From: Spirogloea muscicola
Lineage: Eukaryota > Streptophyta > Zygnematophyceae > Spirogloeales > Spirogloeaceae
Assembly: GCA_009602725.1 (NCBI GenBank)
Contig: WELB01000123.1
Location: forward strand, 165,624-210,379
DNA length: 44,756 bases
Reading direction: 5' to 3'
Numbering within the stretch: the first letter of the stretch is position 1; each line of letters begins with the position of its first letter. Below, in pieces: positions 17,231 to 28,899 of this stretch. Below the pieces are notes generated by a model. That model ran no database searches, was not told the origin of the DNA, and saw only the letters and a list, made by a program, of their open reading frames with translations. Made by a program: the position numbers and the translations under genes.

Positions 17231-19707
17231 AGACATAGTACATTCTGTTGTACATGCTTTCTAACCAAATGATTATGAATGCCAACATGCTAGCTACGGC
17301 AATGGAAAACTGGATGAGCAATCAGTGCAAGACTGCCTACTTAATTTGTGCAAACTGACGTGAAGGTTGATGGAGACCGAAGGTCCAGCAATAGCCGTCT
17401 GAGCCAAACTGGGGACCAGCCTCTCAGAACCAGCTTTCATTGGGCAAGCAATTGCCTCAACTGCGACAGCCCAGCACAGCTTTCGCCTTAGGTGCTGACG
17501 TGAAATATTTGCAGCAGGGGTATGGCCTGCAGATTGTGCACTACCTATGGGACGTCTTTACCGGCCTCGACAAGCGACACGATGACCAGGACAGCTCAGG
17601 CATGTTAAAAACAGTAAGCAGCTTGGTGCAGCAGTGGAAGCAAGACCACAATGTGCTACTTTGTGCTGCTCGGCGTGTTTGCTCTGAGGTACACTGACCT
17701 GGCACGTATGTGGTGCTTGCGGCTGGCCAGCAGCTGGAATGCTGGAAGCTGAGGGATGGTCGGCTTCCATTTGGACCTGCTCAGGTGTGCAGCGAGACCT
17801 TGTCAGCTCGACCCAACAATAAGACAAGCCGTGCAAGTCAGCGGTGATGTTTCACCAGCACACGCAGGACCGGCATTGTTCTTTGGAGAAATAGCCATGG
17901 CAGCGAAGCACGAGAAAGCTTGGGTGCAGTGGCCAGCATGGATGCCCGCTGTGGAGCTGAGTCGAGTTCCTCACGGGAGTGGTTTGAAACCGCGCCGGAA
18001 TGACGGCAGCGGCAGCGGCTTGTGCACAAGCGTCCTCCGAAGCTCAGCGATTTGCTGAGCTTCTGCCTTCCGCAACTCCACCTGGGCTTGATTTGCTGCC
18101 AGCTCAGACAAACAGCGGAGCTGTGCAACCTGCGCAGTCAGGGTGCTTTAAGGCAGTCAGGGGATGCTGTAGACGCTTATGCTACAGCAGGCAATGATCA
18201 GTTTCATGCAGCAGTGACTGCAAGCGGCCAATGCTGTACAGACGACTCAGCATGCAAGGACCTAATCGGCACCCTCCGACAGGCCTACTAGCACTCCAGC
18301 CAGTGGCAAAGACGGGAGAATGTGAGGGAGACGGGAGAACACTGTCTAACGACAAGTCAGAGGCTCCGTCAGCGCTGCACTTGTATACCTCGTCGTGCAT
18401 GAGCCGTCTCCATCGGGCGCGTGCAGCGCTGGACAGGAGACATGGGCACCACATGGCAGGAGGTCTTGGAGCGGGGCTTTTGCACAGCTGTGGCAAAGAG
18501 ACCGGCACACTTGGGTATAATCAGCAAGTGTGCAAAGGAGCCGCAGAAGAAGACGAGGGGCCTGAGCCTCCCGGGCAGGACTGTGAAAGACATCATCATT
18601 GGTTCACGAGAAACGAAGTAAAAGGTCGAAGCATCAAGCATCCTGGCATCTTCCTGGATCAGGCTGACGTCGGCCTTCTGCGGCATCGGCAGCGGCAACA
18701 GCTGCATTCTGGTCAGGGTACGGCCTTGACCAGCTACATTACACTCCCCTTCGTGGAGCACTTGGACGAGGCTGTTTGCCCCGTTATGTGCCTCGCTTTT
18801 CTCCTGCGCAGGTATCTGCACGTCAGAGAGCACACAGCCTGTGAACCTCTATGCATCCTGTTGCCTCGCATCAAGAACCTCCAGACACCCGTGGCCAACG
18901 CTATCGGGCACCGGACCACCAAAGATAGACTTCAGAGCTGTCTAGACCAGACGAGGGTGGTCAAGAGTGGCCATCCAAAGGGAGCTTGGCAGCAGAAAGC
19001 TGATGTGGAATGGGCAGTACTTGGGATGCCGCCTGACAGCTGGCCTCGAGCGGCGAAAAGTCCTCTCTCGCAGGGCGAAGGGGGGCGATGGGGGGCTGTT
19101 GCACCACCTTGGCCTCAGCGTGATGAGCGCCGGCGCGCTTGTCGGCCTCGGGCCGGGCCGGGCGGGGGGTTGCGGTCGCCCTGGCCAAGACTCTGGACCT
19201 GTACAGTGGAGTGGCGCAGGCCGTCAGGAAAAGCTGGTCACCCCATGGCGTCGGCGGCGACACGGCGCGAGCGTGGCGGCACGTCAGCCGGCAAGCCCCT
19301 GCGAGGCTGTCCGCTTCAAAGGCGGCAAACCAGGAGGCCAGCAAGCAGCGCGGAGGGCCGGCTGCAAGGCACAGGCACATGACGGCAAGGGGAAGGGCGC
19401 CAGGGCTTGCCTGGGTGGGGGCCTGGCGGAGCGCGAGTGGCCAGTCCTTGGGCGCGGCATCCGCGGGCGAGCGGGCTGCCATGGCCGTGCTCGCGAACGT
19501 GGCCGCCATGTACCGTGGCACCGGCGGCGCGCGCTTGGAGTCGGCGGCGACGCCCGCGGCGCTGGCGACCAGGGCCGGCAGCGGAGAGCTCGGCGGAGGC
19601 GCGGCGGCGGCGGCGGGAGCGGGAGCAGGCGGCTTGGCAGCGGCGGCTGCAGAGGAGTGGCGCGCCTTGAGCAGCAGGAGGCCCAGGCCGGCCAGCGGCG
19701 AGCAGGG
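17231..19707 (+). repeat. Segmental duplication, copy 1
   Basis: From ACATTCTGTTGTAC (about 17239) to the N at 19708 this stretch is collinear with 22951-24926. Shared landmarks are GTGCAAGACTGCCTA, GACGT(C/A)TTTACCGGCCTCGACAAGCG, GCGAGACCTTGTCAGCTCGACCC, TGAGCCTCCC(G/C)GGCAGGACT and the GC-rich block from CTGACAGCTGGCCTCGAGCG on. The parts at 17440-18060 belong to a family also present at 20700-21150, 21665-21990 (inverted), 27520-28047 and 28062-28603 (inverted). No intact gene is seen. Confidence 0.85.
18625..18960 (+). pseudogene. Unclassified repeat-borne coding segment (possible recombinase-type core)
   Basis: A plus frame reads D-Q-A-D-V-G-L-L-R-H, then F-V-E-H-L-D-E-A-V-C-P-V-M-C-L-A-F-L-L-R-R, then C-E-P-L-C-I-L-L-P and K-D-R-L. 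A second copy with the same frame lies at 21448-21148 on the minus strand. Spacing of C-P-V-x-C-L...L...R...E-P-L recalls the region before the catalytic H-x-x-R in some tyrosine recombinases of DIRS or Crypton type, but no catalytic residues are found, so this is a guess. The segment is missing from the second large duplication (deletion at about 24276). Confidence 0.3.
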
Positions 19708-19708
19708 N
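19708..19708. other. Single N in a GC-rich run (possible assembly joint)
   Basis: One of four isolated N in the window (19708, 24927, 29572, 33302), all in GC-rich sequence. Confidence 0.8.
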
Positions 19709-20149
19709 GGGGCGCGGGGGCGGGGAGCGGGGCGCGGGGCCGGCGAGGGGGCTGGCGGCGCGAGGCTGCAATGGCGGCTGGGGGCGGGCTCCCCTGGCCT
19801 TTGTATTCGACCCCGGCCTCGGCCACTCCAGTGCACGCTCCTGCCCCTCCACGCGGCCCGACCGGACAGCTGCCCGGCCCGCGGCCCCGCCAAGGTCAAA
19901 ACTCCCGGCATCTTGGCCGCTGGGGCCCCACGAAAAATTCTGCGCCAGCCCCGCCAAGGTCAAACCCCACCGCATCTTGGCTCCCGTGGCCAACGGATCT
20001 CCCGCGCCTTTCCCTCTTCCCGCCAGCCCGTGCGCGCGGGAAAGCGACCGGCTCGGCGGCTCCCGCGCGTGGCCCCCGCCACGCTGGCTGTCCACCTCGG
20101 CTCCCCGCCGTTGCCACCATGCCCTGCTCCTCAGCCTTCTCCGGCTCAG

Positions 20150-20640
20150 CAATCACCCCCGCTTCTCATCTTGAAGTCCAGCGTTCAAGTTTGGACTTGG
20201 ACATCTCCAAACCAAGGCTTGCCACTCACAGCTTCCCCTCCTGAATCCAGCCCACATCCTTCCGCCTAGTGCCGCTGGACGCTGGGGAGGTAAGACTTGG
20301 TGGCTCCGAAATTTCCAGGAGCTTGTTTGGCAAGCAGAACCCAACGTCACGGGCAATACAGCAAGCAGTCCGCCTTCAGAGTTGCTGGGTCGCTCGCTCA
20401 GGTGTGCTGAATGCGCCCTTCCATCTTGCTACTGCGGCCTCCAGGCCTTCGCCGTCACATGCGTCACCGTAGGCCGCCCCGTTTACTCATTGCCTCCTCC
20501 GAATGTGGGCAAAACTGCATCCATACTCTCTTTGCCTGTCGTTTATGGCAAACCAGTCCTGCATCAGCCCCTTGTCGGCGCGCTCGATACCGCTCGTCGA
20601 AGTCTGATCCCTGGTTCTCAGAGTGCTTGACTGCGTGCAA
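20150..20640 (+). repeat. Segmental duplication, distal part of copy 1
   Basis: Collinear with 25620-26000. Shared blocks include CTCCTGAATCCAGCCCACAT, CCGCTGGACGCTGGG, CAGGAGCTTGTTTG, GCAAGCAGAACCCAACGTCA and GAGTTGCTGGGTCGCTCGCT. No gene is recognised in it. Confidence 0.8.
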
Positions 20641-20699
20641 CACCTCCGTTTGTCTGAGTCCTGAGCTTTTCAAGGCTTCTTATTAGCCGCACCATGCTT

Positions 20700-21990
20700 G
20701 CATGGTGTGTACTTCGGCACCAGCCGAACCCCGGCAGCAACGCTCTGTGGGCAATCAGATGCCTCACCTGAGACAAGCCAAGCGCAGCATTACCCTCAGG
20801 TACATGAGGTGAAAGGTCCGCAGTGTATGGCCTGCAGACTGCGCACTACCCATGGGTGCTCCTTACCGCCTCATCAAGCGGCGATACAAGCAGGACAGCT
20901 TCCGCATGCTGAAGGGAAGCAAGCAACTTGTTGCAGCAGTGGAAGCAAGACCACAAGGTGCTAGGTTGTGCTACTCAGCATGTTCTGCTCTGAAGCACAG
21001 AGCACTGACCTGGCACGTCTACGGTACAGGCGGCTGGCCAGCAGCTGAAAAGCAGGAAGGCGAGGGAATGTCAGCTTCTTTGAGGACCTGCTCAGGTGCG
21101 CAGGTTGTCGATTCGACCCGATGATGACACAAGCCGTGCGGATCAGCTCATATCTGGTGGTGCAAAGCAATGCAATGCAATGGTGGTCCAGTGCCTGGAA
21201 GCGTATGCCACCGGTCTCCTGAGGCTCTTGATGTAAGGCAACAGATTGCAGAGAGGTTCACATACTGTGTGCTCTCTAACCTGCAGACACCTGCAAAGGA
21301 AGGCAATGCACCCAACGGAGCCAAGAACCTCATTGACGTGCTCAACAAACCGAAGTGCAGAGAAGCAAGCCAAGGCCGTTCCGTTGCTGGATTGCAGCTG
21401 CTGCTGCCGTTGATGCCGCAGGAGTCCGAGGTCAGCCTGATTCTGCAAGCCAGATGCTAGCTTGATGCTTCTGACCTCTCGGATGCTTGTCTCTGTGAGC
21501 CGTTGTTGAGGGGTTTAAAATCCCTGCTCGACAGGCTCAGGCCCCTCGTCCACCGTAGCGGCTCCCTGGCTACACGTACAAGCTGGTTTCGTAGAGCAGG
21601 CACGAAAACATCGTCATCCATGCTGGCCACTGTACCCAAGCTTTTCGTGCTTCTACCCTCTGGCAATGCCTGAGTGTGGGTCCTGCATGTGCTGGTGCAA
21701 AGTCACTGTTCATCTCACGGCCTGTGTCATCATCGGGTCGATCTGAAAAGTTGTTCCCTGCACACCTGAGCAGGACCACAACAAAGCTGACAACCGCTCA
21801 CCTTCCAGCGTTTCAGCTGCTGGCCAGCCGCCTGCACCATGCACGTGCCAGATCAGTGCTCTGTGCCTCAGAGCAAACACGCCGAGCAGCACAAACTAGC
21901 ACCTTGTGGTCGTGCTTCCACTGCTGCACCAAGCTGCTTACTTTCCTGACATGCGTGAGCTGTCCTGTCAGTGTGCCACTTGTGTAACGG
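20700..21990. repeat. Imperfect inverted repeat of the 17.4-kb family, with a spacer
   Basis: The left arm (20700-21145, plus) and right arm (21665-21985, minus) carry the same family sequence (GTGGAAGCA-GACCACAAGGTGCTA, GGCTGGCCAGCAGCTGAAA, GATCGACCCGATGATGACAC). The spacer holds the minus-strand copy of the coding segment described at 18625-18960 (21448-21148). Confidence 0.75.
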
Positions 21991-22500
21991 TTAAAGTGGC
22001 CTGCCTCTCGTTTCCTGCGCACGGCCAGCCCACCCAATGGCGCGACATTAGCCCACGGTTCTGATTCGTGGCCTCGCCCAGCCTCGTCGTTAAGCTGTTT
22101 TGCGCCCAGATTGGCGCCCCGTGGCCCGCCTTTCCGCAAGCAGGCTGTCGAGGGTTTCGGGCCGCTGGCCAATGGCGGGCGTGACACCGGCACGTCCGCC
22201 CGTGCAGCAGACACCTCTGCCGTGTCGTGCTATCCTGTTGTCAGCATGCCGGTGTTCGGACTGCACAGATCCTGGCATTCTGCCAAAAGCCTTCCAGGCC
22301 AGCTGGCACGACTTTGTGAGTCTCTTTGCACAGCAGGCAAGCCGCAGTCAGCTGGTTCGTGTGTCCTCCGGACTCATCTATGGCCAGTGCCGAGCTGCCG
22401 AGGTCCGCGGCTGCGCTGTCCACCAAATTGACCATGGGCCCGCCCAGGGACTCATCATTCTCTATGCTCTCTGTATTCTGCTACTGACGATTATCTATTA
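21991..22500. repeat. GC-rich dispersed repeat piece, related to 29890-30095
   Basis: Blocks GCAGGCTGTCGA, GCACGTCCGCCCG, GACACC-CTGCCGTG and AAGCCCTTCCAGGCCA recur in the same order at 29920-30090. I see no domain. Confidence 0.5.
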
Positions 22501-22529
22501 GCTTCGCCAGAAGAAGGATCCGTGCCAGA

Positions 22530-22950
22530 ACTTGAGTATCTTGAGTGACGGATTGTTGATGAAAGGAGAAGCAGTAGCCAGACAAGAACAGACCAGACTC
22601 AAGCGTGTGCAAGCAAGAGCAAAGCAAGTGGACGGGTAAGCAGCCCAGGAACACGAGTACTTGAGAAAGCAAGGCAATGCACTTGAATGAAGTGGAGTTT
22701 GGCATGTCACACGGTGTGTCTTTGAACCCATATGCTGTGCCCATACTGGACTCTTGGTGGGATAAAGCAGCACACTAAGCGGTCTAGTGGAATTAAGCAA
22801 TCTTGTAATTCAACCTTCACCCTCAGCTACCCCCGCCATGGTTTTCGACTTTGCAGAGCACAAAGAATATGATTCTCAGATTCGCCAAGCCTTGTTTGGT
22901 GGGTCTCCTCCTTTTCCTCACCGAAGGCTGGCGCCTGGCTGAAGATAACA
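22530..22950 (-). repeat. Solo copia LTR
   Basis: The reverse complement matches the copia LTR at 13563-13985 along most of its length. Read on the minus strand it starts TGTTATCTTC at 22950. No copia coding sequence flanks it on either side, so it is probably a solo LTR left by recombination. It ends one base before the second large duplication starts. Confidence 0.75.
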
Positions 22951-24926
22951 TACTACATTCTGTTGTACAGGCTACCTAAGAGATTGATATTGACTATCAA
23001 CATGCTCGGTATGCGAGTTGAATTCGGATGAGCAACCAGTGCAAGACTGCCTAGTGAATCAGTGAAGAATGTCGTGAAGGTTGATGGAGCCGAGTTCCAG
23101 CAATGGTCGTCTGAGCCAACTGGGGACCAGCCTCTCAAAACCAGCTATCACTGGACAAGCAAATTCTTCGACTGCGACAACCAAGCACAGATTTCGCATT
23201 AGGTGCATGAGGTGGGAGGTACGCGGGTTACGCGCCACAAATGGGACGTATTTACCGGCCTCGACAAGCGGCACATCGACCAGGACAGCTCAGGCATGTT
23301 AAGAACAGTCAGCAGCTTGGTGCAGCAAGACACAAGGTGCCACTTTAGGCTGCTGGGCGTGTCTGCTTCGAGGCACAGAGCACTGACCTCGCACGTACGT
23401 GGTGCTGGCGGCTCGCCAGCAGCTGGCATGCTGGAAGTCTAGGGATAGTTGGCTTCCGTTTGGACCTGTCAGGTGTGCAGCGAGACCTTGTCAGCTCGAC
23501 CCAATGGAAGACGAGCCGTGCAAACCAGCAGTGATCTTGCACCAGCACACGAAGGAACGGCAGTGTTCTTTCATGGGGTCGCCATCCCGGCGAAGCAGGA
23601 GAAAGCCTGGGTGCAGTAGCCAGCATGGCAGCCGAGTCGAGTGCCTCACCGGTGTGGTTGACAAACGCGCCGGAGGATGGCATGGGCAGCGGCTTGTGGA
23701 TCAGACTCCTCCTCATTTCAGCCAATTCCCGAGCTTCCTCCTTCCGCTTTTCCAACTGGATTTTTGTCGCTGCCAGCTTAGAAAAGCGGCGGAGCTGAGC
23801 AACCTGCGCAGTCAGGGTGCTTCGCAGCAGTCAGTGGTTGCTCAGCACCATCCGCCAGGCCTACTAGCATTTCAGCCCTGGCAAAGCTCGTCTTGTACGG
23901 TAGCCTTATGCGAGGGGAGACAGGAGAATGCTGCCTAACCATGGTTGAGCAGGCTGGTTTGGTGCAACGCAAGGCTTGTTTACCTCGTTGTGTACAAGGT
24001 CTCTCCGTCGGGCGCTTGCAGCGCTGGCCAAAAGAGCAGGGCACCGGCACCCTATTGCAGATGGTCTTGGCTCGGGCCTTCTGCGCGGCTGTGGCAAAGA
24101 CACCGGCACACTTAAGTTGTCAGAAGTGTGTCAGGGAGTCGCAAAGGATGCGGAGGGGCCTGAGCCTCCCCGGCAGGACTATGAAACACATCATTTTGGC
24201 CACCGAAAGTTTCAAACTCAAGGCGAAGCATCAAGCATCCTGGCAGGATCAGGCTGACCTCGGCCTTCTGCGGCATTGAAGTCGGGAATGCTCGGGCGGC
24301 AGCCTGACAGCTGGCCTCGAGCGGCGAAAAGTCCTCACTCGCAGGGCGAGGGGGGGCGATGGGGGGCTGTTGCACCACCTTGGCCCCAGCGTGATGAGCG
24401 ACGGCGCGCTTGTCGGCCTCGGGCCGGGTCGGGCGGGGGGTTGCGCTCGCCCTGGCCAAGATTTTGGACACCTGTACAGTGGAGCCGAGCAGGCCGTCAG
24501 AAAAAACTGGTCACACGATGGCGTCGGCGGCGACACGACGCGAGCGTGGCGGCACGTCAGCAGGCAAGCCCTTGCGAAACTGTTCGCGTCAGAGGCGGCA
24601 AACCAGGAGGCCCGCAAGCAGCGCGGAGGGCCGGCTGCAAGGCACAGGCACATGACGGCAAGGGGAAGGGCGCCAGGGCTTGCCTGGGCTGGGGCCTGGC
24701 GGAGCGCGAGTGGCCAGTCCTTGGGCGCGGCCTCCGCGGGCGAGCGGGCTGCCATGGCCGTGCTCGCGAACGTGGCCGCCATGTACCGCGGCACCGGCGG
24801 CTTGCCCGTGGATACGGCGGCGACGCCCGCTGCGCTGCCGGCCAGAGCCGGCAGCGGAGAGCTCGGCGGAGGCGCGGCGGCGGCGGGAGCGGGAGCAGGC
24901 GGCTTGGCAGCGGCGGCTGCAGGGGA
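22951..24926 (+). repeat. Segmental duplication, copy 2
   Basis: Second copy of 17231-19707. It lacks about 330 bp that in copy 1 hold the coding segment at 18690-19020 (the break is after CGGCCTTCTGCGGCATTG). It ends at the N at 24927, where sequence of a different family begins. Confidence 0.85.
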
Positions 24927-24927
24927 N

Positions 24928-25130
24928 CTTCGTACTCGCCCCGCTCCGGCCCCGGTCGCTCAGTGCACTCTCCTGCCCCTCCTTTTGCGCAGCGGGGTTG
25001 CTCTTCCTCCCCCCAGCTCATCTGACTTCCTACTGCTGACTCGGGGGTATTGAGGGCGCCCTGTCTGCCTAGCCTACGGCTCCGTCATGAACACCTGTAT
25101 GCATCTGGCTGGCAGTTTACAGCCGATTTT
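24928..25130 (+). mobile_element. Truncated retrotransposon end, third tail family
   Basis: The plus frame ends S-S-S-D-F-L-L-L-T-R-G-Y-stop at 25053, followed by GGCGCCCTGTCTGCCTAGCC and CTGGCTGGCAGTTTACAGCC as at 11220-11290. Confidence 0.7.
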
Positions 25131-25619
25131 TTAATATCAGCAGCCGCTTGACTGACTCCTCCACGCGGCCCGACCAGCGTCCCGGCCCGCGGCCCCGCCG
25201 AGGTCCAACCCCCCCCGGCATCCTGGCCCCTGCGGCCCCACGGATCTCCCGCGCCAGCCCCGCCAAGGTCAAAACCCCGAGCACCTTGGCTCCCGGGGCG
25301 AACGGATCTCCCGCGCTTTCCTCTTCCCGCCAGCCCGTGCGCGCGGGAAAGCCACTGGCTATGCGGCTCCCGCGCGTGGTCCCCGCCACGGCACCTCCAC
25401 TCACCGCCCGGTCAGCGGCCCGCCATGATCAGAGCCCCACGGCATCTTGGGTCCTGGGGCCCAACGAATCCCACGCTCTCCTCTCCTGCCAGCCCGTGCG
25501 CGCGGGGGCCGCCGAGCCGGCTCGGCGGCCCCCGCGCTTGGCCCCCGCCACGCAGGCTGTCCACCTCGGCTCACCGCCGTTGCCACCTGGGATGCCCTGC
25601 TCCTCAGGCTTCTTCGGCT
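25131..25619. other. GC-rich low-complexity repeats, no gene
   Basis: Repeated phrases such as CGCCAAGGTCAAAACCCC, AACGGATCTCCCGCGC, GCCAGCCCGTGCGCGCGGG and CACGCAGGCTGTCCACCTCGG also occur at 19890-20120. Open frames on both strands reflect composition only. Confidence 0.5.
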
Positions 25620-26080
25620 CAGCAACGACCCCCGGATCGTCTTGAGGTCCAGTGTTCAAGTTGGACATTCACACTCCAAGGCTTGCCACTCACAGCCTCC
25701 CCTCCTGAATGCAGCCCACATCCTTCCGCCGAGTGCCCCTGGACGCTGGGCAGGTGGGACTTGGTGGCTCGGACTTCTCCAGGAGCTTGTTTGTCAAGCA
25801 GAACCCAACGTCAAGGGCAACGCAGCAAGCAGTCTGCCTTCAGAGTTGCTGGGTCGCTCGCTCAGCTGAATACGCCCTTTCATTTTGCTACGGCGCCCCC
25901 AGGCGTTCGCCGTTACTTGCAATGCTCATTGCCTCCTCCGATTGTGGGCACTGCGTCCATGCTCTCCCGTGCCTGTCGTTTACGGCAACACAGTCCTGCA
26001 TGCCTGCACTGGCGCAAAGCCACCGCTGCATCGCACCTGTGTCACCACTCCGCGAGCTGACAAGTTGCTCCTGCGGTCTT
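25620..26080 (+). repeat. Segmental duplication, distal part of copy 2
   Basis: Second copy of 20150-20640 (see that entry). Confidence 0.8.
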
Positions 26081-26309
26081 TAGCAGGTCCGTGAAGGGGA
26101 GCACCCGATTCCTCGTCAGCACTCTAGCCGATGGCCCGCCACACGCGTGCCAGCTTCGACTTCCAAATCAGAGCAGATTCCGAGCGGCAAGCAGCCGCAC
26201 CTTACGGACTTGCGTCAGTGCTGCACCGTGCTGCCTGAAAGTTCAGCAAGCGCAAGCAGTCCTGGTGTCCGCTGTACTCTCTTGCATAGCCGCGTGACTT
26301 TAGCGCCTC

Positions 26310-26545
26310 TCGGCCCTTTGACCCTTGTTTATTCTGGTTGGGCTGGCTTTCACAGCCCCCGCCCCCTTTGGAAAAGCTTAAGATCTTCTCCCGTCCCTTA
26401 GGGGTGGGATTTGGAGCGACCCCCCTGCGAAACTCGTGGTTACTGAGCGGGTCAGCTTAGCAGCAGGTGATGCACATCTGTCAATGTGCTTGCCTTTGTA
26501 CTTGGCCACACAGCTATCGTTCACTAACACAGACTCTTTCCTGGA
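26310..26545 (+). mobile_element. Tail module followed by a minimal retrotransposon end (RT-element family)
   Basis: GGGCTGGCTTTCACAGCCCC (26340-26359) belongs to the first tail type. Behind it comes T-R-G-Y-stop (ACTCGTGGTTACTGA, ending about 26445) with the 3' region of the second family: GAGCGGGTCAGC, AATGTGCTTGCCTTTGTAC and TTGGCCACACAGC. Here the second stem arm is destroyed. A new copy has again started right after an older tail. Confidence 0.7.
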
Positions 26546-27519
26546 GGGGGGGGTGGTACTGGAGCACTACAAATCATGGGCTGAGATTAGACGCAGGGTG
26601 ACGAGCTCGGACCAGTGAGGCTCGGAGAGAGGCACAGCCCTGCTGCCGCCTGCTGCCAACCAGGACGTGCTAACACCTGACCGTCTACAGGGGTGGGTTC
26701 CTCACAACGAGGCTGCCATGCCTCGTATTCACTTTTCAGCCAAAGCACCTCAGCTGAGAAGCTTGCAGCCAGGCACACACATTAGTCAGACACGTCATCA
26801 GCCCAAGTGGAAAAGACTGCGAGCACAGACGCCTTCGAGAACGGGGAAGGGCTGTTTGTCTTCATGCTCCGTGACCAATCTGCGAATGAGGTGGTTTGAC
26901 GACAATTGAACAAACTCAGCCACTACTCGAGACCCTGCTCGTAGAAAAAACATTTGACACTGTGGGGTGCGTCTTCTGCATCTTTGAGAAGGAAAGGCAG
27001 CTGTCTCATGAGCGGATCGATCTTGAGATGAGAAGCAAGGGTAGCTGTGTCATTAGCAGATGTGATCAGCAACAATACTCATTCACAACGTTCCTCACAC
27101 ATCCATGTTCAATTAACAATTGAACCATTTGTTTTACCAGCAGCACTTCTTGGTTGCCTTGTGTGCCTTCTTGAGGCATGCCACGTGTATCAACAGCATG
27201 GAGAATCAACCAACTTGCGGCCGCCCGTCGACTTTGCAGGCAAGAGCCCGGAGCTCAGCCAAGGGTGGCCCTACAAGGGAAGGGCTCGCCTACAAGGGGG
27301 ATGTGACTGACAAGTCCGAGATGCATTCTAATCTTAGGCCAGAAGCGTCTAGCAAGGACGAGGAGGCCTACTCTACAAATGGGTCAGCGCTGTGATGGCA
27401 AGCTCGCTAGCCGCTCGCTCAACGATCCCCCCTGGGTCTCAAAGTGCTTGAGTGCGTGCAACATCTCTGTGTCTTAGCCTTGAGCTTTTCAAGCCTTTTC
27501 ATCAGCCGTCACAGTCTAT
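26546..27519. other. No gene recognised
   Basis: Open frames are short and not supported by any motif. No RNA gene or element end is seen. Confidence 0.4.
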
Positions 27520-28603
27520 GCAGTTGGGCACCAGCCTCTTGGCACCTGCTTTTCTGGGCAATCAAATGCCTCAACCGCGGTCGCCAAGCACAGTGCCTTC
27601 GGTGCATGAGGTGGAAGATATGCATGGCCTGCATATATATGTCCTGCATATTGCGCACTACTCATGGGACGTCTTAACCGACCTCGACCAAGCGGCACAC
27701 CAGGACAGCTCATGCATGCGAAGAGGAAAGAGCAGCTTGGTGCAGCAATGGAAGCGAGACCACAAAGTGCTACCTGTGTGTTGCTCGGCCTGTTCCCTCT
27801 GTACATAGCACTGTCCTGGTAAGTTTGTGGTGCTTGCGCTTGGCCAGCAGCTGGAATGCTGGAAGTTGAGGACGGGTTAGCTTCTTCTGCTCAGGTGTGC
27901 AGCGAGACCTTGTCAAGACAATAGGTTTATGACACAAGCCGTGCGAGTCATTTTCACTTTATGCACCAGCACACGCAGGACCGGCATATTGCTTTCAGGC
28001 ATTGCCGTAGCGGAGAAGCACGAGAAAGCTTGGGTGCAGTGGCCAGCATGGATGGACGTGCGTGCGTGCATCCATGCTGGCCACTGCACCCAAGCTCTAT
28101 CGTCCTTTTCATCTACGGCAATGCCTGAAAGAAGTATGCCGGTCTTGCGTGTGTTGTTGCAAATACTGCTGACTCGCACGGCTTGTGTCATCATCCACAG
28201 TCTTGACAAGGTCTCCCTGCACATCTGAGCAGGTCAGAGTAGAGGCTGACCAGTCCTCGACTTCCAGCATTCCAGCTGCCGGCCAGCCGCAAGCACCACG
28301 TACGTGCCAGGTCAGTGCTCTGTGCCTTATAGCAAAAACGCCGAGCAGCACATAGAAGCACCTCGTGGTCTTGCTTCCACTGCTGCACCAAACTGCTCTC
28401 TCTTCTAGCGTGCATAAGATGTCCTGGTTGTGTGCCGCTTGACGGGGCCGGAGTAAGAATGTCCCATAGGTAGTGCGCAATCTGCAAGCCATACCCTGCG
28501 AGCCTTTCACATGCACCTAAGGCAAAAGCTGTGCTTGGCTGTTGCAGTTGAGGCATTTGCTTGCCCAGTAAAAGCCGGTGCTGAGAGGCTGGTCCTCAGT
28601 TGC
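27520..28603. repeat. Long imperfect palindrome (about 2 x 540 bp)
   Basis: The left arm 27520-28047 and right arm 28062-28603 are reverse complements with scattered differences. The centre is GCATGGATG-gacgtgcgtgcgtg-CATCCATGC. Outward, GCTTGGGTGCAGTGGCCA, AGGCATTGCCGTAG, GACACAAGCCGTGCGAGTCA and GGGCAA(T/G)CAAATGCCTCAAC recur in both arms. The arms belong to the 17.4-kb repeat family. Confidence 0.85.
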
Positions 28604-28762
28604 ATGCATTGGCGCGGCTAATGAGAAGGCTTGGAAAGATCAATTCCAAGACATAGATGCTGCACTCACCCAAGCAATTTGAGACCCAGAGGAAAATGGA
28701 AGAGGCTTGTTGGGCCCGCTGTCAAGGTGCTGACCCGTTTTGAAAGTAGGCCTTGTCGTCCT

Positions 28763-28799
28763 TGCTCTAGACCCTAGGGCCCTAGACCCTAGACCCTAG
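28763..28799. repeat. Short telomere-like tandem (CCCTAGA)n
   Basis: TAGACCCTAG units occur about four times, a degenerate version of the plant/algal CCCTAAA heptamer. Confidence 0.6.
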
Positions 28800-28899
28800 T
28801 GTCATCTGGCCCAACAAATCAGAATGTATCCCGGGCTTGTCGGTCACGTCCCCCTTGCAGGAGCCACCCTTAGCTGAGCTCCGGGTTATCACCTGCAAA

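Noticed and set aside
16966-17238. Proline-rich open frames over the 43-bp repeats
   Set aside because: The unit length is not a multiple of three and frames are open on both strands, so this is repeat composition rather than a repeat protein.
18961-20269. Several 300-425 codon frames open on both strands
   Set aside because: Ala/Pro/Arg/Gly-rich translations of GC-rich repeat DNA around an N; frames diverge between duplicated copies, so coding is not supported.
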